Positions 1-7,608 of a stretch of DNA of 39,670 nt are shown here, piece after piece. The first letter of the stretch is position 1; each line of letters starts with the position of its first letter. The notes under the pieces are model-generated. The model was not told where the DNA came from, did no database searches, and saw only the letters and a list, made by a program, of their open reading frames with translations. Source of the DNA: Bin55 sp964511425 (lineage in GTDB: Bacteria > Pseudomonadota > Gammaproteobacteria > Pseudomonadales > Azotimanducaceae); NCBI GenBank assembly GCA_964511425.1, contig CAZEFI010000014.1, positions 1 through 39,670 on the forward strand. Direction: 5' to 3'. The translations under genes were made by a program, and so were the position numbers.

Positions 1-55
1 TGAACCGTCAAATGGTGAGCATCGTTCGCTTTGCGGATTTTGCTACATAATTCCC

Positions 56-505
56 TTAAAGTTGCTTTGCGTCTAATTTAGCTTTGATGAATTCTGAATG
101 CCGTAGATGCAAAAGATCTGCTACTTTTCGAATCATATGTTCTTCGTAGTGGAAAGACGCGGTGCTGAGATTGTTCATTCGCCAAAGATGAGTCAATAGA
201 GTTATTTTCTCGTCGACCCCTAGCTGTTGATTCAATGTCCTCGTAAACCTGTGCAGACCAATTGACAGATTGTGTTCGCTTTCAGCGTGCTTTAAAACTT
301 CGTTCGCTTGTTCTTCATCGATGTCATACAATTGAACTAACGCGCATTCGATGAGGTTTTGCTCTTCTGGTAGCAACTTATGATCAGCCCAAGCAACCTC
401 TAAGAGCACCATTGCAGCAGCGATGGGAACGATATTGCCGTCATCGAAGTCTAAACTCTGCTGAGAGTCAGATTTTTGAAACAAAGATTTAATACTGCTA
501 AGCAT
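56..505 (-). CDS. TerB-like / DjlA-N-like helical protein
   Basis: A 149-residue soluble protein. The middle (about residues 28-140) resembles the TerB fold of tellurite-resistance and DjlA-like proteins: an alanine-rich first helix with VLLEVAWADHKLLPEE, where the D-x-x-L-x-x-E-E pattern is typical, followed by several amphipathic helices. The first 25 residues are polar and probably disordered. No signal peptide or membrane segment is visible. The family is thought to bind metal or act as a scaffold near the membrane, but its role is poorly known, so I assign no function. It is divergent from lpxC across about 350 bp. The ATG start gives the family-typical length. Confidence 0.8.
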   Translation of the reverse strand: MLSSIKSLFQKSDSQQSLDFDDGNIVPIAAAMVLLEVAWADHKLLPEEQNLIECALVQLYDIDEEQANEVLKHAESEHNLSIGLHRFTRTLNQQLGVDEKITLLTHLWRMNNLSTASFHYEEHMIRKVADLLHLRHSEFIKAKLDAKQL

Positions 506-856
506 GAGAATGTGTGTTCAGATATTCACGACAGAGCGAGTCAGGATGTGCTGTGAGATATTTGAATTTTATTCTCGGCTGATCACTCCACGTGAAGATG
601 CAAGTATTCTCCAGTTCGGGTGACTTGAACTATCAGAGTTGTTAAAGCACCATCGAACAGAATTAACGATAGTTTGGCTCGATCAACACATGAACAATTT
701 GTTAAATGAAGAATTAAAGTGAAGGATACTACTTGATGCGAAAAATCGTTAAAATACATTCGATTTTGAGATTTACTTCAGTAATTCTTCATTATTTCTC
801 CATTTTTTATCGACGACATAGGCTAAGCGATTAGTCAATTGACATAGGTGCACAGG
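506..856. other. Divergent intergenic region between terB-like gene and lpxC
   Basis: This roughly 350-base A+T-rich spacer has no convincing open reading frame on either strand. It must hold the promoters of the two divergent genes. A weak sigma70-like candidate for lpxC is TTGATG at 733-738 and TACATT at 755-760 with a 16-base spacer; both hexamers match consensus at only four of six positions. I see no strong hairpin or repeated operator. Confidence 0.4.
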
Positions 857-1777
857 ATGAAATTACAGCACACACTTGCCGAAACGGTGGATGCCATTGG
901 AATAGGCGTCCACACTGGGGAGCGATCGAGAGTTTCGATTCGACCAGCTCCAACGAATTTTGGTATTCAATTTGTTCGGGATGATTTCCCCAAAACATAT
1001 ATTCGTGCGTCGGCCGCACACGTTTCAGACACGACCTTATCGACCACGATTAGATACAACGATATCGAGATTTCGACTATTGAGCATTTGATGTCGGCCC
1101 TGTGGGGTCTAGAAGTAGATAATGCTATTGTTCATGTATCGGGTGAAGAAGTACCGATCATGGATGGAAGTGCGGAAGGTTTTGTCAATCTGATAATGAT
1201 GCACGGCCTCAAAGAATGTGATGGAACTCGAAAATTCCTGAAGATAAATCGGGACATTACCGTTACCCAAGGAGATGCGGCTGCCTCTCTCCGTCCCTTT
1301 GACGGTTTCAAAGTTCGATACACGTTTGTCAAGTATCACCACGTTTTTAACCGTTACCCGAAACACGTTGAGTTGGATTTTTCAGTTGACTCCTACATTG
1401 ACGACGTATGTAAAGCTCGTTCCTTCGGACTCGCATCGGAATTAGACCAAGCACGATCCGTCAATCGATGTCTCGGTTCAAGTATGGAAAACGCTATAGG
1501 CATAGATGACGATGGAGTGATGAATCCGGAAGGATTACGCTATAAAGATGAATTTGTCAAACATAAGGTCTTGGATGTAATTGGCGATCTATATTTACTC
1601 GGTATGCCTTTATTAGCGGAGTTTGAAGGGTATATGTCTGGCCATGCGCTCAATAACAAACTAGTGCGTGCAGTTCTCCGAACACCAGAAGCGTGGACAA
1701 TAGTCGACTCAGAGGGGAATGAAATAGTTGATGATGAGAATGGCGTTTTTCGTCCTCATCATTTTCGCGCCGACTAA
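857..1777 (+). CDS. lpxC: UDP-3-O-acyl-N-acetylglucosamine deacetylase
   Basis: LpxC catalyses the first committed step of lipid A synthesis: zinc-dependent removal of the N-acetyl group from UDP-3-O-acyl-GlcNAc in the cytosol. The protein aligns with E. coli LpxC along its length: GVHTGE near the N-terminus, STIEHLMSAL with the first zinc His (residue 77 from this start), PIMDGSA, and FVKHKVLDVIGD with the second His and the Asp ligand, then SGHALNN with the catalytic His. I chose ATG 857 (MKLQHTL, like E. coli MIKQRTL) over the in-frame GTG at 848; neither has a good Shine-Dalgarno. In E. coli lpxC closes the division/cell-wall cluster; here it stands apart, with a TerB-like gene upstream and gltX 135 bases downstream. 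Confidence 0.97.
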   Translation: MKLQHTLAETVDAIGIGVHTGERSRVSIRPAPTNFGIQFVRDDFPKTYIRASAAHVSDTTLSTTIRYNDIEISTIEHLMSALWGLEVDNAIVHVSGEEVPIMDGSAEGFVNLIMMHGLKECDGTRKFLKINRDITVTQGDAAASLRPFDGFKVRYTFVKYHHVFNRYPKHVELDFSVDSYIDDVCKARSFGLASELDQARSVNRCLGSSMENAIGIDDDGVMNPEGLRYKDEFVKHKVLDVIGDLYLLGMPLLAEFEGYMSGHALNNKLVRAVLRTPEAWTIVDSEGNEIVDDENGVFRPHHFRAD

Positions 1778-1912
1778 ATTTTCTCTGGTCAATCATTGTT
1801 TGACCACGCCGCTAATCTACACACACTGGATTCACAATGTTGGGTTCGTTGGGCTCGCGTTGATGATTTCTCGGTCCACGAATTTGCGCAACAACGCATT
1901 TAATGTAACACG

Positions 1913-3421
1913 ATGACGGTTAGAACACGCGTCGCACCTTCACCGACAGGTTTACCACATTTAGGCACCGCTTATGTCGCGCTCTTCAATCGAGCATTCG
2001 CACATAGTCATGACGGTAAGTTTGTCTTGCGTATCGAAGACACGGATGCGGAACGCAGCAACGCAACATCGGAGCAAGCTATCCAAGATGCATTGCGGTG
2101 GCTAGAGCTGGATTGGGACGAAGGTCCAGATATCGGCGGTCCCCACGGTCCTTATCGATCTAGTGAGCGGTTACATATATATGGAAAACTGGTCGAGGAC
2201 TTAATATCTGTTGGAGGAGCTTTCCATTGTTTTTGTACAAAAGAACGACTCGACAAAGTGCGGGAAAGACAACGGCAACAAGGATTAGTCCCCAAATATG
2301 ATGGGCATTGCGACGGGTTAAATTCCAAAGAAATTCAGGCACGAATTGACTCCAGTGAACCTCACGTCATTCGATTGAGAGTTCCGGTTGAGGGTGAGTG
2401 TGTGTTCCATGACCAATTACGGGGCACAATTACGATACCATGGAGTCAAGTGGATATGCAAGTACTTTTGAAGTCTGATCGATATCCAACGTACCATTTT
2501 GCCGCGTCTGTTGACGACCATCTCATGGGTATTTCTCACATTTTTCGTGGGGAAGAATGGTTGAGTTCCTGTCCCAAGCACCAATTGATTTACCAGTACT
2601 TTGGTTGGGAACAACCGGTACTCATTCATATGCCTTTGTTGCGCAATCCCGATCACTCCAAAATGTCCAAGAGAAAGCAAAGTACGTCGATCAACTACTA
2701 TCGTCGTTGCGGATATCTCCCAGAAGCACTGTTGAACTACCTCGCAACTATGGGTTTTTCCATGCCCGATGAAAAAGAAATGTTTAGCAAGGAAGAATTC
2801 CAGAACGCCTTCACACCTGCTCGATTGTCCACTTCCGGTCCTGTTTTTGACTTAGCGAAACTCTCATGGTTGAACGGACAATACCTCAGAAAACTCTCTC
2901 GTGAGGATTTCAAAAAACAACTGGGTGAATGGGCTTTTGGCGACAATCGAGCCGATGCTGTCGTGGCACTAGTACAAGCTAGAACAGAGAGATTCGATGA
3001 TGTATTTTCACAAGCAGACTATCTCTTGGGAGATCGCGTTGCACTTAATTTGGAGGCGTTCGAACACAAGAAACTAAGTGCTGAAGATTGCGTAAAGATA
3101 CTTTACCTCTCCCAACAACTTTTTGACGACTTACACGTTTGGCAGAGCGAATCCATATCTGAATCATTGAAACGGCTAGCCACACAGTTAGGTTTCAAGT
3201 TTCGAATGTTTCTATTCCCTTTGTTCGTCGCGATTTCCGGTCGTGCGGTGTCGTTGCCTCTGTTCGACTCCATACAAATCTTGGGCTTAGACATCGTGAA
3301 AGCACGTCTTAGATCTGCAATTGATGCATTGGGTGGGGTATCCAAGAAGGACGTAAAACGATTAGACGCAGAGTGGCAACAGCTTCAAGTTGATGTGATT
3401 GTTGAGGTAGACGTAGACTAA
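1913..3421 (+). CDS. gltX: Glutamyl-tRNA synthetase
   Basis: A class I aminoacyl-tRNA synthetase that charges tRNA-Glu with glutamate. The HIGH-like signature PHLGTA lies at residues 15-20, followed by FVLRIEDTDAERS. The KMSKR loop is seen as SKMSKRKQ near residue 250, and a helical anticodon-binding region follows. At 502 residues it is slightly longer than the E. coli enzyme. ATG 1913 places the HIGH motif at the usual distance from the N-terminus, although no strong Shine-Dalgarno precedes it. Whether the enzyme is discriminating or also charges tRNA-Gln cannot be decided from the sequence alone. A tRNA-Ala gene begins 17 bases after the stop and may be cotranscribed. Confidence 0.97.
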   Translation: MTVRTRVAPSPTGLPHLGTAYVALFNRAFAHSHDGKFVLRIEDTDAERSNATSEQAIQDALRWLELDWDEGPDIGGPHGPYRSSERLHIYGKLVEDLISVGGAFHCFCTKERLDKVRERQRQQGLVPKYDGHCDGLNSKEIQARIDSSEPHVIRLRVPVEGECVFHDQLRGTITIPWSQVDMQVLLKSDRYPTYHFAASVDDHLMGISHIFRGEEWLSSCPKHQLIYQYFGWEQPVLIHMPLLRNPDHSKMSKRKQSTSINYYRRCGYLPEALLNYLATMGFSMPDEKEMFSKEEFQNAFTPARLSTSGPVFDLAKLSWLNGQYLRKLSREDFKKQLGEWAFGDNRADAVVALVQARTERFDDVFSQADYLLGDRVALNLEAFEHKKLSAEDCVKILYLSQQLFDDLHVWQSESISESLKRLATQLGFKFRMFLFPLFVAISGRAVSLPLFDSIQILGLDIVKARLRSAIDALGGVSKKDVKRLDAEWQQLQVDVIVEVDVD

Positions 3422-3438
3422 AATTAGTCTCCTTTTTT

Positions 3439-3514
3439 GGGGCCATAGCTCAGCTGGGAGAGCGCGACAATGGCATTGTCGAGGTCGGGGGTTCGATCCC
3501 CCCTGGCTCCACCA
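3439..3514 (+). tRNA. tRNA-Ala (anticodon GGC), CCA encoded
   Basis: A complete 76-base cloverleaf. The acceptor GGGGCCA pairs with TGGCTCC including one G-U; the D arm is GCTC/GAGC; the anticodon stem CGACA/TGTCG encloses ATGGCAT (anticodon GGC); the T arm is GGGGG-TTCGATC-CCCCC. The discriminator is A and the 3' CCA is encoded. A GGC anticodon reads GCC and GCU alanine codons. The gene lies just after gltX, with mgtE convergent downstream. Confidence 0.97.
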
Positions 3515-3533
3515 CGAAAATCGTAGCGTCGGC

Positions 3534-4841
3534 TTAGATCATACTTGCCATCAACGTGGCAATTCCAAGAAATACAAAAAAACCAACGACGTCAGTAATC
3601 GTAGTGAGAATTATCGATGAGGCGGTGGCAGGATCCTGTCCAAATCGTGCTAGCAGGATCGGTACTAGTGCTCCTGCAATTCCTGCGATCGCGAGGGCAA
3701 TCACCATCGACATTGAAATAATGAGCGAAAGTCCTAAAGACTGTTGCCAAAGAAAGACTGCTATACCACAAACAACCGCGATCAACAATCCGTTAAGAAT
3801 ACCGACAAATAGTTCTTTACGTGATAGTCTAAACCACTGTCGAAAACTAATTTCACGTAAAGCCAAGCCGCGAATCGTCACCGCCATTGCTTGAGATCCA
3901 GCATTGCCGCTTTGTCCAGCGACCACTGGGAGTAGGACGGCCAATGCAGTAAACTGAGCCACAACGTTCTCGAAGACACCAACTACGGCGGCTGCTAAGA
4001 ACGCGGTACCTAAGTTGACATATAGCCACGGTAAACGATGTTTGATTGACAATAAGCCTCGTGATAGCGCACGTTCGTCGGTGCTAACTCCCATCATTCG
4101 TTGTAAATCTGCTTGGGCGTCTTCTTGAACTACATCTTGTAGGATGTCCGAACGGACAACGCCTAGCAGTTTTTGTTCGTCGTCAAGTACGGGTAGCAAA
4201 TCGAAGTCCACCGTTTCCATCATTTCCACGACTGCTTCCCGCGATTCAACCACATTGATGACGCAGGGAATGTTTTCAATTAGGTCGCGAATCGGTGTGC
4301 TTCCTTGAGCCAACGCGAGCGAATGTGTTGTTACTTTACCGAGTAATCGGTTATTTTCGTCGACGACAAGTTGTGATAAATCTACAGCTTTTGCTTCCAC
4401 CCGAATTTGCTCAATAGCTTCGTCTACAGTCATGTCAACATTGATCGTGCCTACAGCTGAACTCATGATGTTGGCGACTGAATCAACTGGAAACGCGAGG
4501 ATCGTTTCAATTTCTTTTTGGGTATGTCGAGGCAAACTCGTGAGCACAGACGATTTCTCCTCATCCGACATTGTGAGAAGTACTTTGAGCAGTACTCGTG
4601 TCGGTGCTTTTAACAAGATATCACGTCGAATCTCTAACGCTAAACAAGAGTAAACGTAGGTTGCGCGACTTGGAGAAAAATAATCGATGACTTCAATCAG
4701 TGAGTCGACCGGTAGATCTTGGATTTCGACCAAGAGCTGTTCATTCGACAATGCTTGAAGTACGTCGGTAGCTTCCGCTGGGAATAACTCCACGTAGTGT
4801 TGTCGTAATAACACGCTGGCTGATAGCGGTAGTGCGGTCAT
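3534..4841 (-). CDS. mgtE: Magnesium transporter MgtE
   Basis: An MgtE-family Mg2+ channel of the inner membrane. Three regions are visible in family order: an N-terminal helical superhelix (about residues 1-130), a pair of CBS domains (about 131-255), and a five-helix membrane domain (about 265-435). The pore signature PVVAGQSGNAGSQ lies at 305-317, and the two conserved acidic positions appear as GQDPA (Asp 403) and TITDVVG (Asp 417). At 435 residues it is close to normal length. Its start overlaps the stop of the preceding gene by four bases (ATGA), so the two are probably translationally coupled. It is the last gene of a four-gene minus-strand operon. MgtE is normally gated by Mg2+ bound between its cytosolic domains. 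Confidence 0.95.
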   Translation of the reverse strand: MTALPLSASVLLRQHYVELFPAEATDVLQALSNEQLLVEIQDLPVDSLIEVIDYFSPSRATYVYSCLALEIRRDILLKAPTRVLLKVLLTMSDEEKSSVLTSLPRHTQKEIETILAFPVDSVANIMSSAVGTINVDMTVDEAIEQIRVEAKAVDLSQLVVDENNRLLGKVTTHSLALAQGSTPIRDLIENIPCVINVVESREAVVEMMETVDFDLLPVLDDEQKLLGVVRSDILQDVVQEDAQADLQRMMGVSTDERALSRGLLSIKHRLPWLYVNLGTAFLAAAVVGVFENVVAQFTALAVLLPVVAGQSGNAGSQAMAVTIRGLALREISFRQWFRLSRKELFVGILNGLLIAVVCGIAVFLWQQSLGLSLIISMSMVIALAIAGIAGALVPILLARFGQDPATASSIILTTITDVVGFFVFLGIATLMASMI

Positions 4842-5665
4842 CGTTTTGTTGGTTTAACGGGACGAGAGAGATCGTTGATAACACCTAGCATGGTATTCAT
4901 CACGTCGAGAACGAGTGCTTGATTCTCGCTTTCTGAAGTTTCGTCGAGTGTTTCTTCCCGTTCCAGTAAGTGTGTCCAATGCAGTACGCCGATAGCTCTA
5001 CCGTGGCGATCAATCACTGGTAGACGGTCCACTCGATGCCAATCCTTAATTTCGACGACCGCTTTGGCTGGTGCATTCGCTGGTAACAGTGTTGTCTGTT
5101 TGATGCAGCTACTGACAGGTTCTTTGCGTCCACTCCGAAGTAGTTGATGTTCGTCCAATAAACCTAAAACGCGATCTTGAAGGCTGACGATTAAGACATT
5201 GTTTGTGTCATCTTCGTCAAGTCGATGGATTTGTTCCCGGACTTCATCGCATGTGATCGTCGAAGAAAACGTGAGAAAGTCTTTGTCGGCAAGTGCTGCT
5301 ACAGAGTCTTTCGCGAAGTGCACGTATTCGCGTAAGATTCGTAGTTTACGCACGTCTTTGATGTGGGAGAGTACTTCGGTAAGCACACTTTCTTTTAAGC
5401 GTCGAGCAATCCTTGTGATCGCGTCGTCACTGCCTTGCTGAATCCAACTCAAGATCGTTTCTGTCGATTGGGTCTCGATAAATTCTGTAGCTAATCGTCG
5501 TGGCGCGTATGCCAACACTTCGATTAAAGATGCCGAAGGTAATAATGCGAGAATCTGATGCGTTTCTGTTGTTGGACAACTCGCTAAACTTTGTCCAAAT
5601 TGTTCTGGATGTTCTTTTGCGAAGTTTCGGACGAGACTCCGTTCTCCAAGAACCGAATCTGTCAT
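4838..5665 (-). CDS. Soluble MgtE-like protein (helical N domain plus CBS pair, no membrane domain)
   Basis: A 275-residue protein that resembles the cytosolic half of MgtE without the channel. Residues about 1-115 form a helical region with repeats like those of the MgtE N domain (LLPSASLIEVLAYAPRRLA resembles the matching part of the neighbouring MgtE). Residues about 120-245 look like two CBS units (NVLIVSLQDRVLGLLDE and RLPVIDRHGRAIGVLHW). No hydrophobic segment is long enough to span a membrane. It overlaps mgtE by four bases. A likely role, by inference, is an auxiliary subunit or Mg2+/nucleotide sensor for the adjacent MgtE. It is not a frameshifted piece of MgtE, because mgtE downstream has its own complete N domain. 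Confidence 0.8.
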   Translation of the reverse strand: MTDSVLGERSLVRNFAKEHPEQFGQSLASCPTTETHQILALLPSASLIEVLAYAPRRLATEFIETQSTETILSWIQQGSDDAITRIARRLKESVLTEVLSHIKDVRKLRILREYVHFAKDSVAALADKDFLTFSSTITCDEVREQIHRLDEDDTNNVLIVSLQDRVLGLLDEHQLLRSGRKEPVSSCIKQTTLLPANAPAKAVVEIKDWHRVDRLPVIDRHGRAIGVLHWTHLLEREETLDETSESENQALVLDVMNTMLGVINDLSRPVKPTKR

Positions 5666-5677
5666 GGGGAAACGTTA

Positions 5678-6454
5678 TTAGTTGTCGGACGATAGTAACA
5701 CATAGGGTTCGTGCGAAAACACCGACGCGGGTACGTAAGCGGTTCCTTCTTCTGTCATTAAATGTACCTTCGTCCGACGAATTTCAACTATCGTACCGAT
5801 GTAGCCTTGGACTTTGATGCGGTCACCTACGGTTAGATTCACGAGTTCCTGCCTAGCGACTAAATTGGCGATGTGGTGGTGTGATCCGATTCCAATCGTA
5901 ATACCGAGCGAAGCCAAGATCACACCTAACAATACGATAATTGAATTGCCGAGAAACGAAATGTCGACGCCAATTTGTTGCAATCCAATGATGATGGCTA
6001 TCACGACAATGCTAACGTAGCACATCGGACCGATGGTCTTTGCAAGTTGGGTTTCCGACATTGCTCGCATTACGAAATCTCGGACTGCCACACCTAATAG
6101 ATGACCAAACAGAATAATGATTGCACCTATTAGTAAGTTGGGTATTTGCTGAACAACAGTTTCAAAGAATGGATGTTCACTCTCTAATTCGAGAAATTGA
6201 AACGCCAATAGTGCCATCACGAACACACAGGTCCACAACGCGATGGGACCTGCTCGACGTAAAGCGAGCTCCAAACTCCTGGCTGGACTATCCTGAGCTT
6301 TACTGATGCGCTCTGCTATTCTGACAAAGACCAGCCGCGCGATGAGACCGCAAACGAGTCCAACAAGTATGAGTACAAGAGCCCACACTTCATTGGGGAT
6401 CGCTTCAATGTGCTGAACTATACTCTTTCCTGCTTGGTCAACCGAGGATGACAT
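5678..6454 (-). CDS. Small mechanosensitive (MscS-type) channel family protein
   Basis: A 258-residue inner-membrane protein. Hydrophobic helices lie near residues 23-45, 72-90, 105-125, 143-162 and 167-190. The last is glycine-rich (GVILASLGITIGIGS), in the place of the MscS pore helix. A compact beta domain follows, with LVNLTVGDRIKVQGYIGTIV and RRTKVHLMTEEGTAYVPAS, the hallmark of the MscS middle domain. The large C-terminal vestibule of E. coli MscS is missing. Such proteins usually release solutes on hypo-osmotic shock, but this short form could be regulatory. It lies 12 bases before the MgtE-like gene and 17 after the PspB-like gene, so all four are probably one transcript. Confidence 0.85.
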   Translation of the reverse strand: MSSSVDQAGKSIVQHIEAIPNEVWALVLILVGLVCGLIARLVFVRIAERISKAQDSPARSLELALRRAGPIALWTCVFVMALLAFQFLELESEHPFFETVVQQIPNLLIGAIIILFGHLLGVAVRDFVMRAMSETQLAKTIGPMCYVSIVVIAIIIGLQQIGVDISFLGNSIIVLLGVILASLGITIGIGSHHHIANLVARQELVNLTVGDRIKVQGYIGTIVEIRRTKVHLMTEEGTAYVPASVFSHEPYVLLSSDN

Positions 6455-6471
6455 ACTACATCGATGTTAAG

Positions 6472-6711
6472 TCAGAGTGAATCGATTTTCTCTCGCAGAT
6501 TACTTTTGTGGTCGGTAACTATGGATTCCAGTACTCGCACGCGTTCTTCCAATTGAACTAGATCAGTTTGGCTCTCGAGAGCGCTGAGGCGGGCGTCGAA
6601 TTCACTCCTCCGAGCACGATATCGGGCGCGAATCCATTGAGATACAAGACCAGAAGCGATCGAGAGAAACACGATAATGACAATACCTGCCCAGAAAAAT
6701 TGAAAGTCCAT
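6472..6711 (-). CDS. PspB-like small membrane protein
   Basis: A 79-residue protein with one N-terminal membrane helix (about residues 5-25), a basic stretch (RARYRARR), and a coiled coil ending LEERVRVLESIVTDHKSN. The end resembles E. coli PspB (MRERIQALESILD), the inner-membrane component of the phage-shock response. PspA and PspC are not nearby, so a role in that regulon is only inferred. It is the first gene of the operon with the MscS-type channel, the MgtE-like protein and MgtE, which suggests an envelope or ion-stress function. The similarity is to a short, low-information family. Confidence 0.65.
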   Translation of the reverse strand: MDFQFFWAGIVIIVFLSIASGLVSQWIRARYRARRSEFDARLSALESQTDLVQLEERVRVLESIVTDHKSNLREKIDSL

Positions 6712-6954
6712 GCTATTGTGGTTCTCAGATTCTTTTTTGTGTTAGATTGATTGTTGAGTCTAGCAACATGAGCATCAAATTATAGAATTTTGATCGGTGT
6801 AGCAAATTAGCAAAACAAAGCTTGATAGCGAGTGATTTGATCCTTATTGTTACTTGATAGATTGAGAGTCGCCGATTTTGACTTGGTTGCAGGACGATGC
6901 ATTCCATCCACTGTCCAATACAATAGGAGGGACTGCGAGTCACGTAGGGTAAAC

Positions 6955-7602
6955 ATGAGCATATTTAGTCGTTTAACAGAAAAACCGTGGGAGGAAACGC
7001 ACGACCGCATCGAGTCTTTGCACACAAAGTCGTTTAAAGCACACAACCGTAAAGTAGCACTTTATATTTTTCTGTGCGTGGTCGGTAGCGTGTTTGTGTT
7101 ATTGTTCGCCGCAACACACATGCGAATTGCACTAGCGACCGATTGGGTACCCATGCCAGAACCTACGTTACTTTGGGTCAACACCTGTGTATTAATAGCG
7201 GTAAGTGCTGTACTTGAACTAGCCCGAAGACAAATCGCTAATAATCGAGATGGAATCCTTGTGTTTTTGATTGGTGGGATTCTAACAATCGTTTTTTTAG
7301 TTCTGCAGGTAGTGGTGTGGTGGCAACTCATTCAGATCGGATACGCGGCACAACGAAATCCTGCAAATGCATTTTTTTATGTTCTCACGGCGTTGCACGC
7401 GGCGCACTTGCTCGGCGGACTTGTTGCATGGATTCGTGCTCTGTGGCGCATGCGCGAAAACACGTTTCGAGCGCACATGCGCATGCGCGCGGACAGAGAA
7501 GAGTATTCACATGTTCGTCTAAGTGTAGAGCTTTGTGCAATTTACTGGCACTTTTTACTGTTAGTTTGGATTGTGATTCTCGGACTCTTTGTATCAACTT
7601 AG
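6955..7602 (+). CDS. Heme-copper oxidase subunit III family protein
   Basis: A 215-residue membrane protein with five hydrophobic helices and family landmarks: a conserved-type Glu in SAVLELARR, ALHAAHLLGGLVAW in place of the subunit III HGLHV region, and CAIYWHFLLLVWIVIL at the C-terminus (the YWHFVDVVW region of COX3). I chose ATG 6955 over upstream in-frame codons because AGGG lies seven bases before it and the N-terminus (MSIFSRLTEKPWE) looks natural. Subunits I and II are absent from the adjacent sequence. It may serve an oxidase encoded elsewhere or a nitric oxide reductase (NorE-like). The Cu+ ATPase gene follows after six bases, consistent with a link to copper-enzyme assembly. Confidence 0.85.
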   Translation: MSIFSRLTEKPWEETHDRIESLHTKSFKAHNRKVALYIFLCVVGSVFVLLFAATHMRIALATDWVPMPEPTLLWVNTCVLIAVSAVLELARRQIANNRDGILVFLIGGILTIVFLVLQVVVWWQLIQIGYAAQRNPANAFFYVLTALHAAHLLGGLVAWIRALWRMRENTFRAHMRMRADREEYSHVRLSVELCAIYWHFLLLVWIVILGLFVST

Positions 7603-7608
7603 ATTTGT

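Noticed and set aside
1728..1916. 62-residue frame spanning the end of lpxC and the gap before gltX
   Set aside because: Out of frame with lpxC over its first half and without a Shine-Dalgarno or recognisable sequence.
4838..4841. Possible frameshift splitting one long MgtE into two genes
   Set aside because: Both proteins contain their own N-type helical region and CBS pair, and the junction is a normal ATGA overlap, so these are two genes.
7440..7495. Repeated GCGCATGCGC-like sequence
   Set aside because: It lies in the coding sequence for alternating Arg and Met/His residues of the subunit III protein; no repeat array or operator position is evident.
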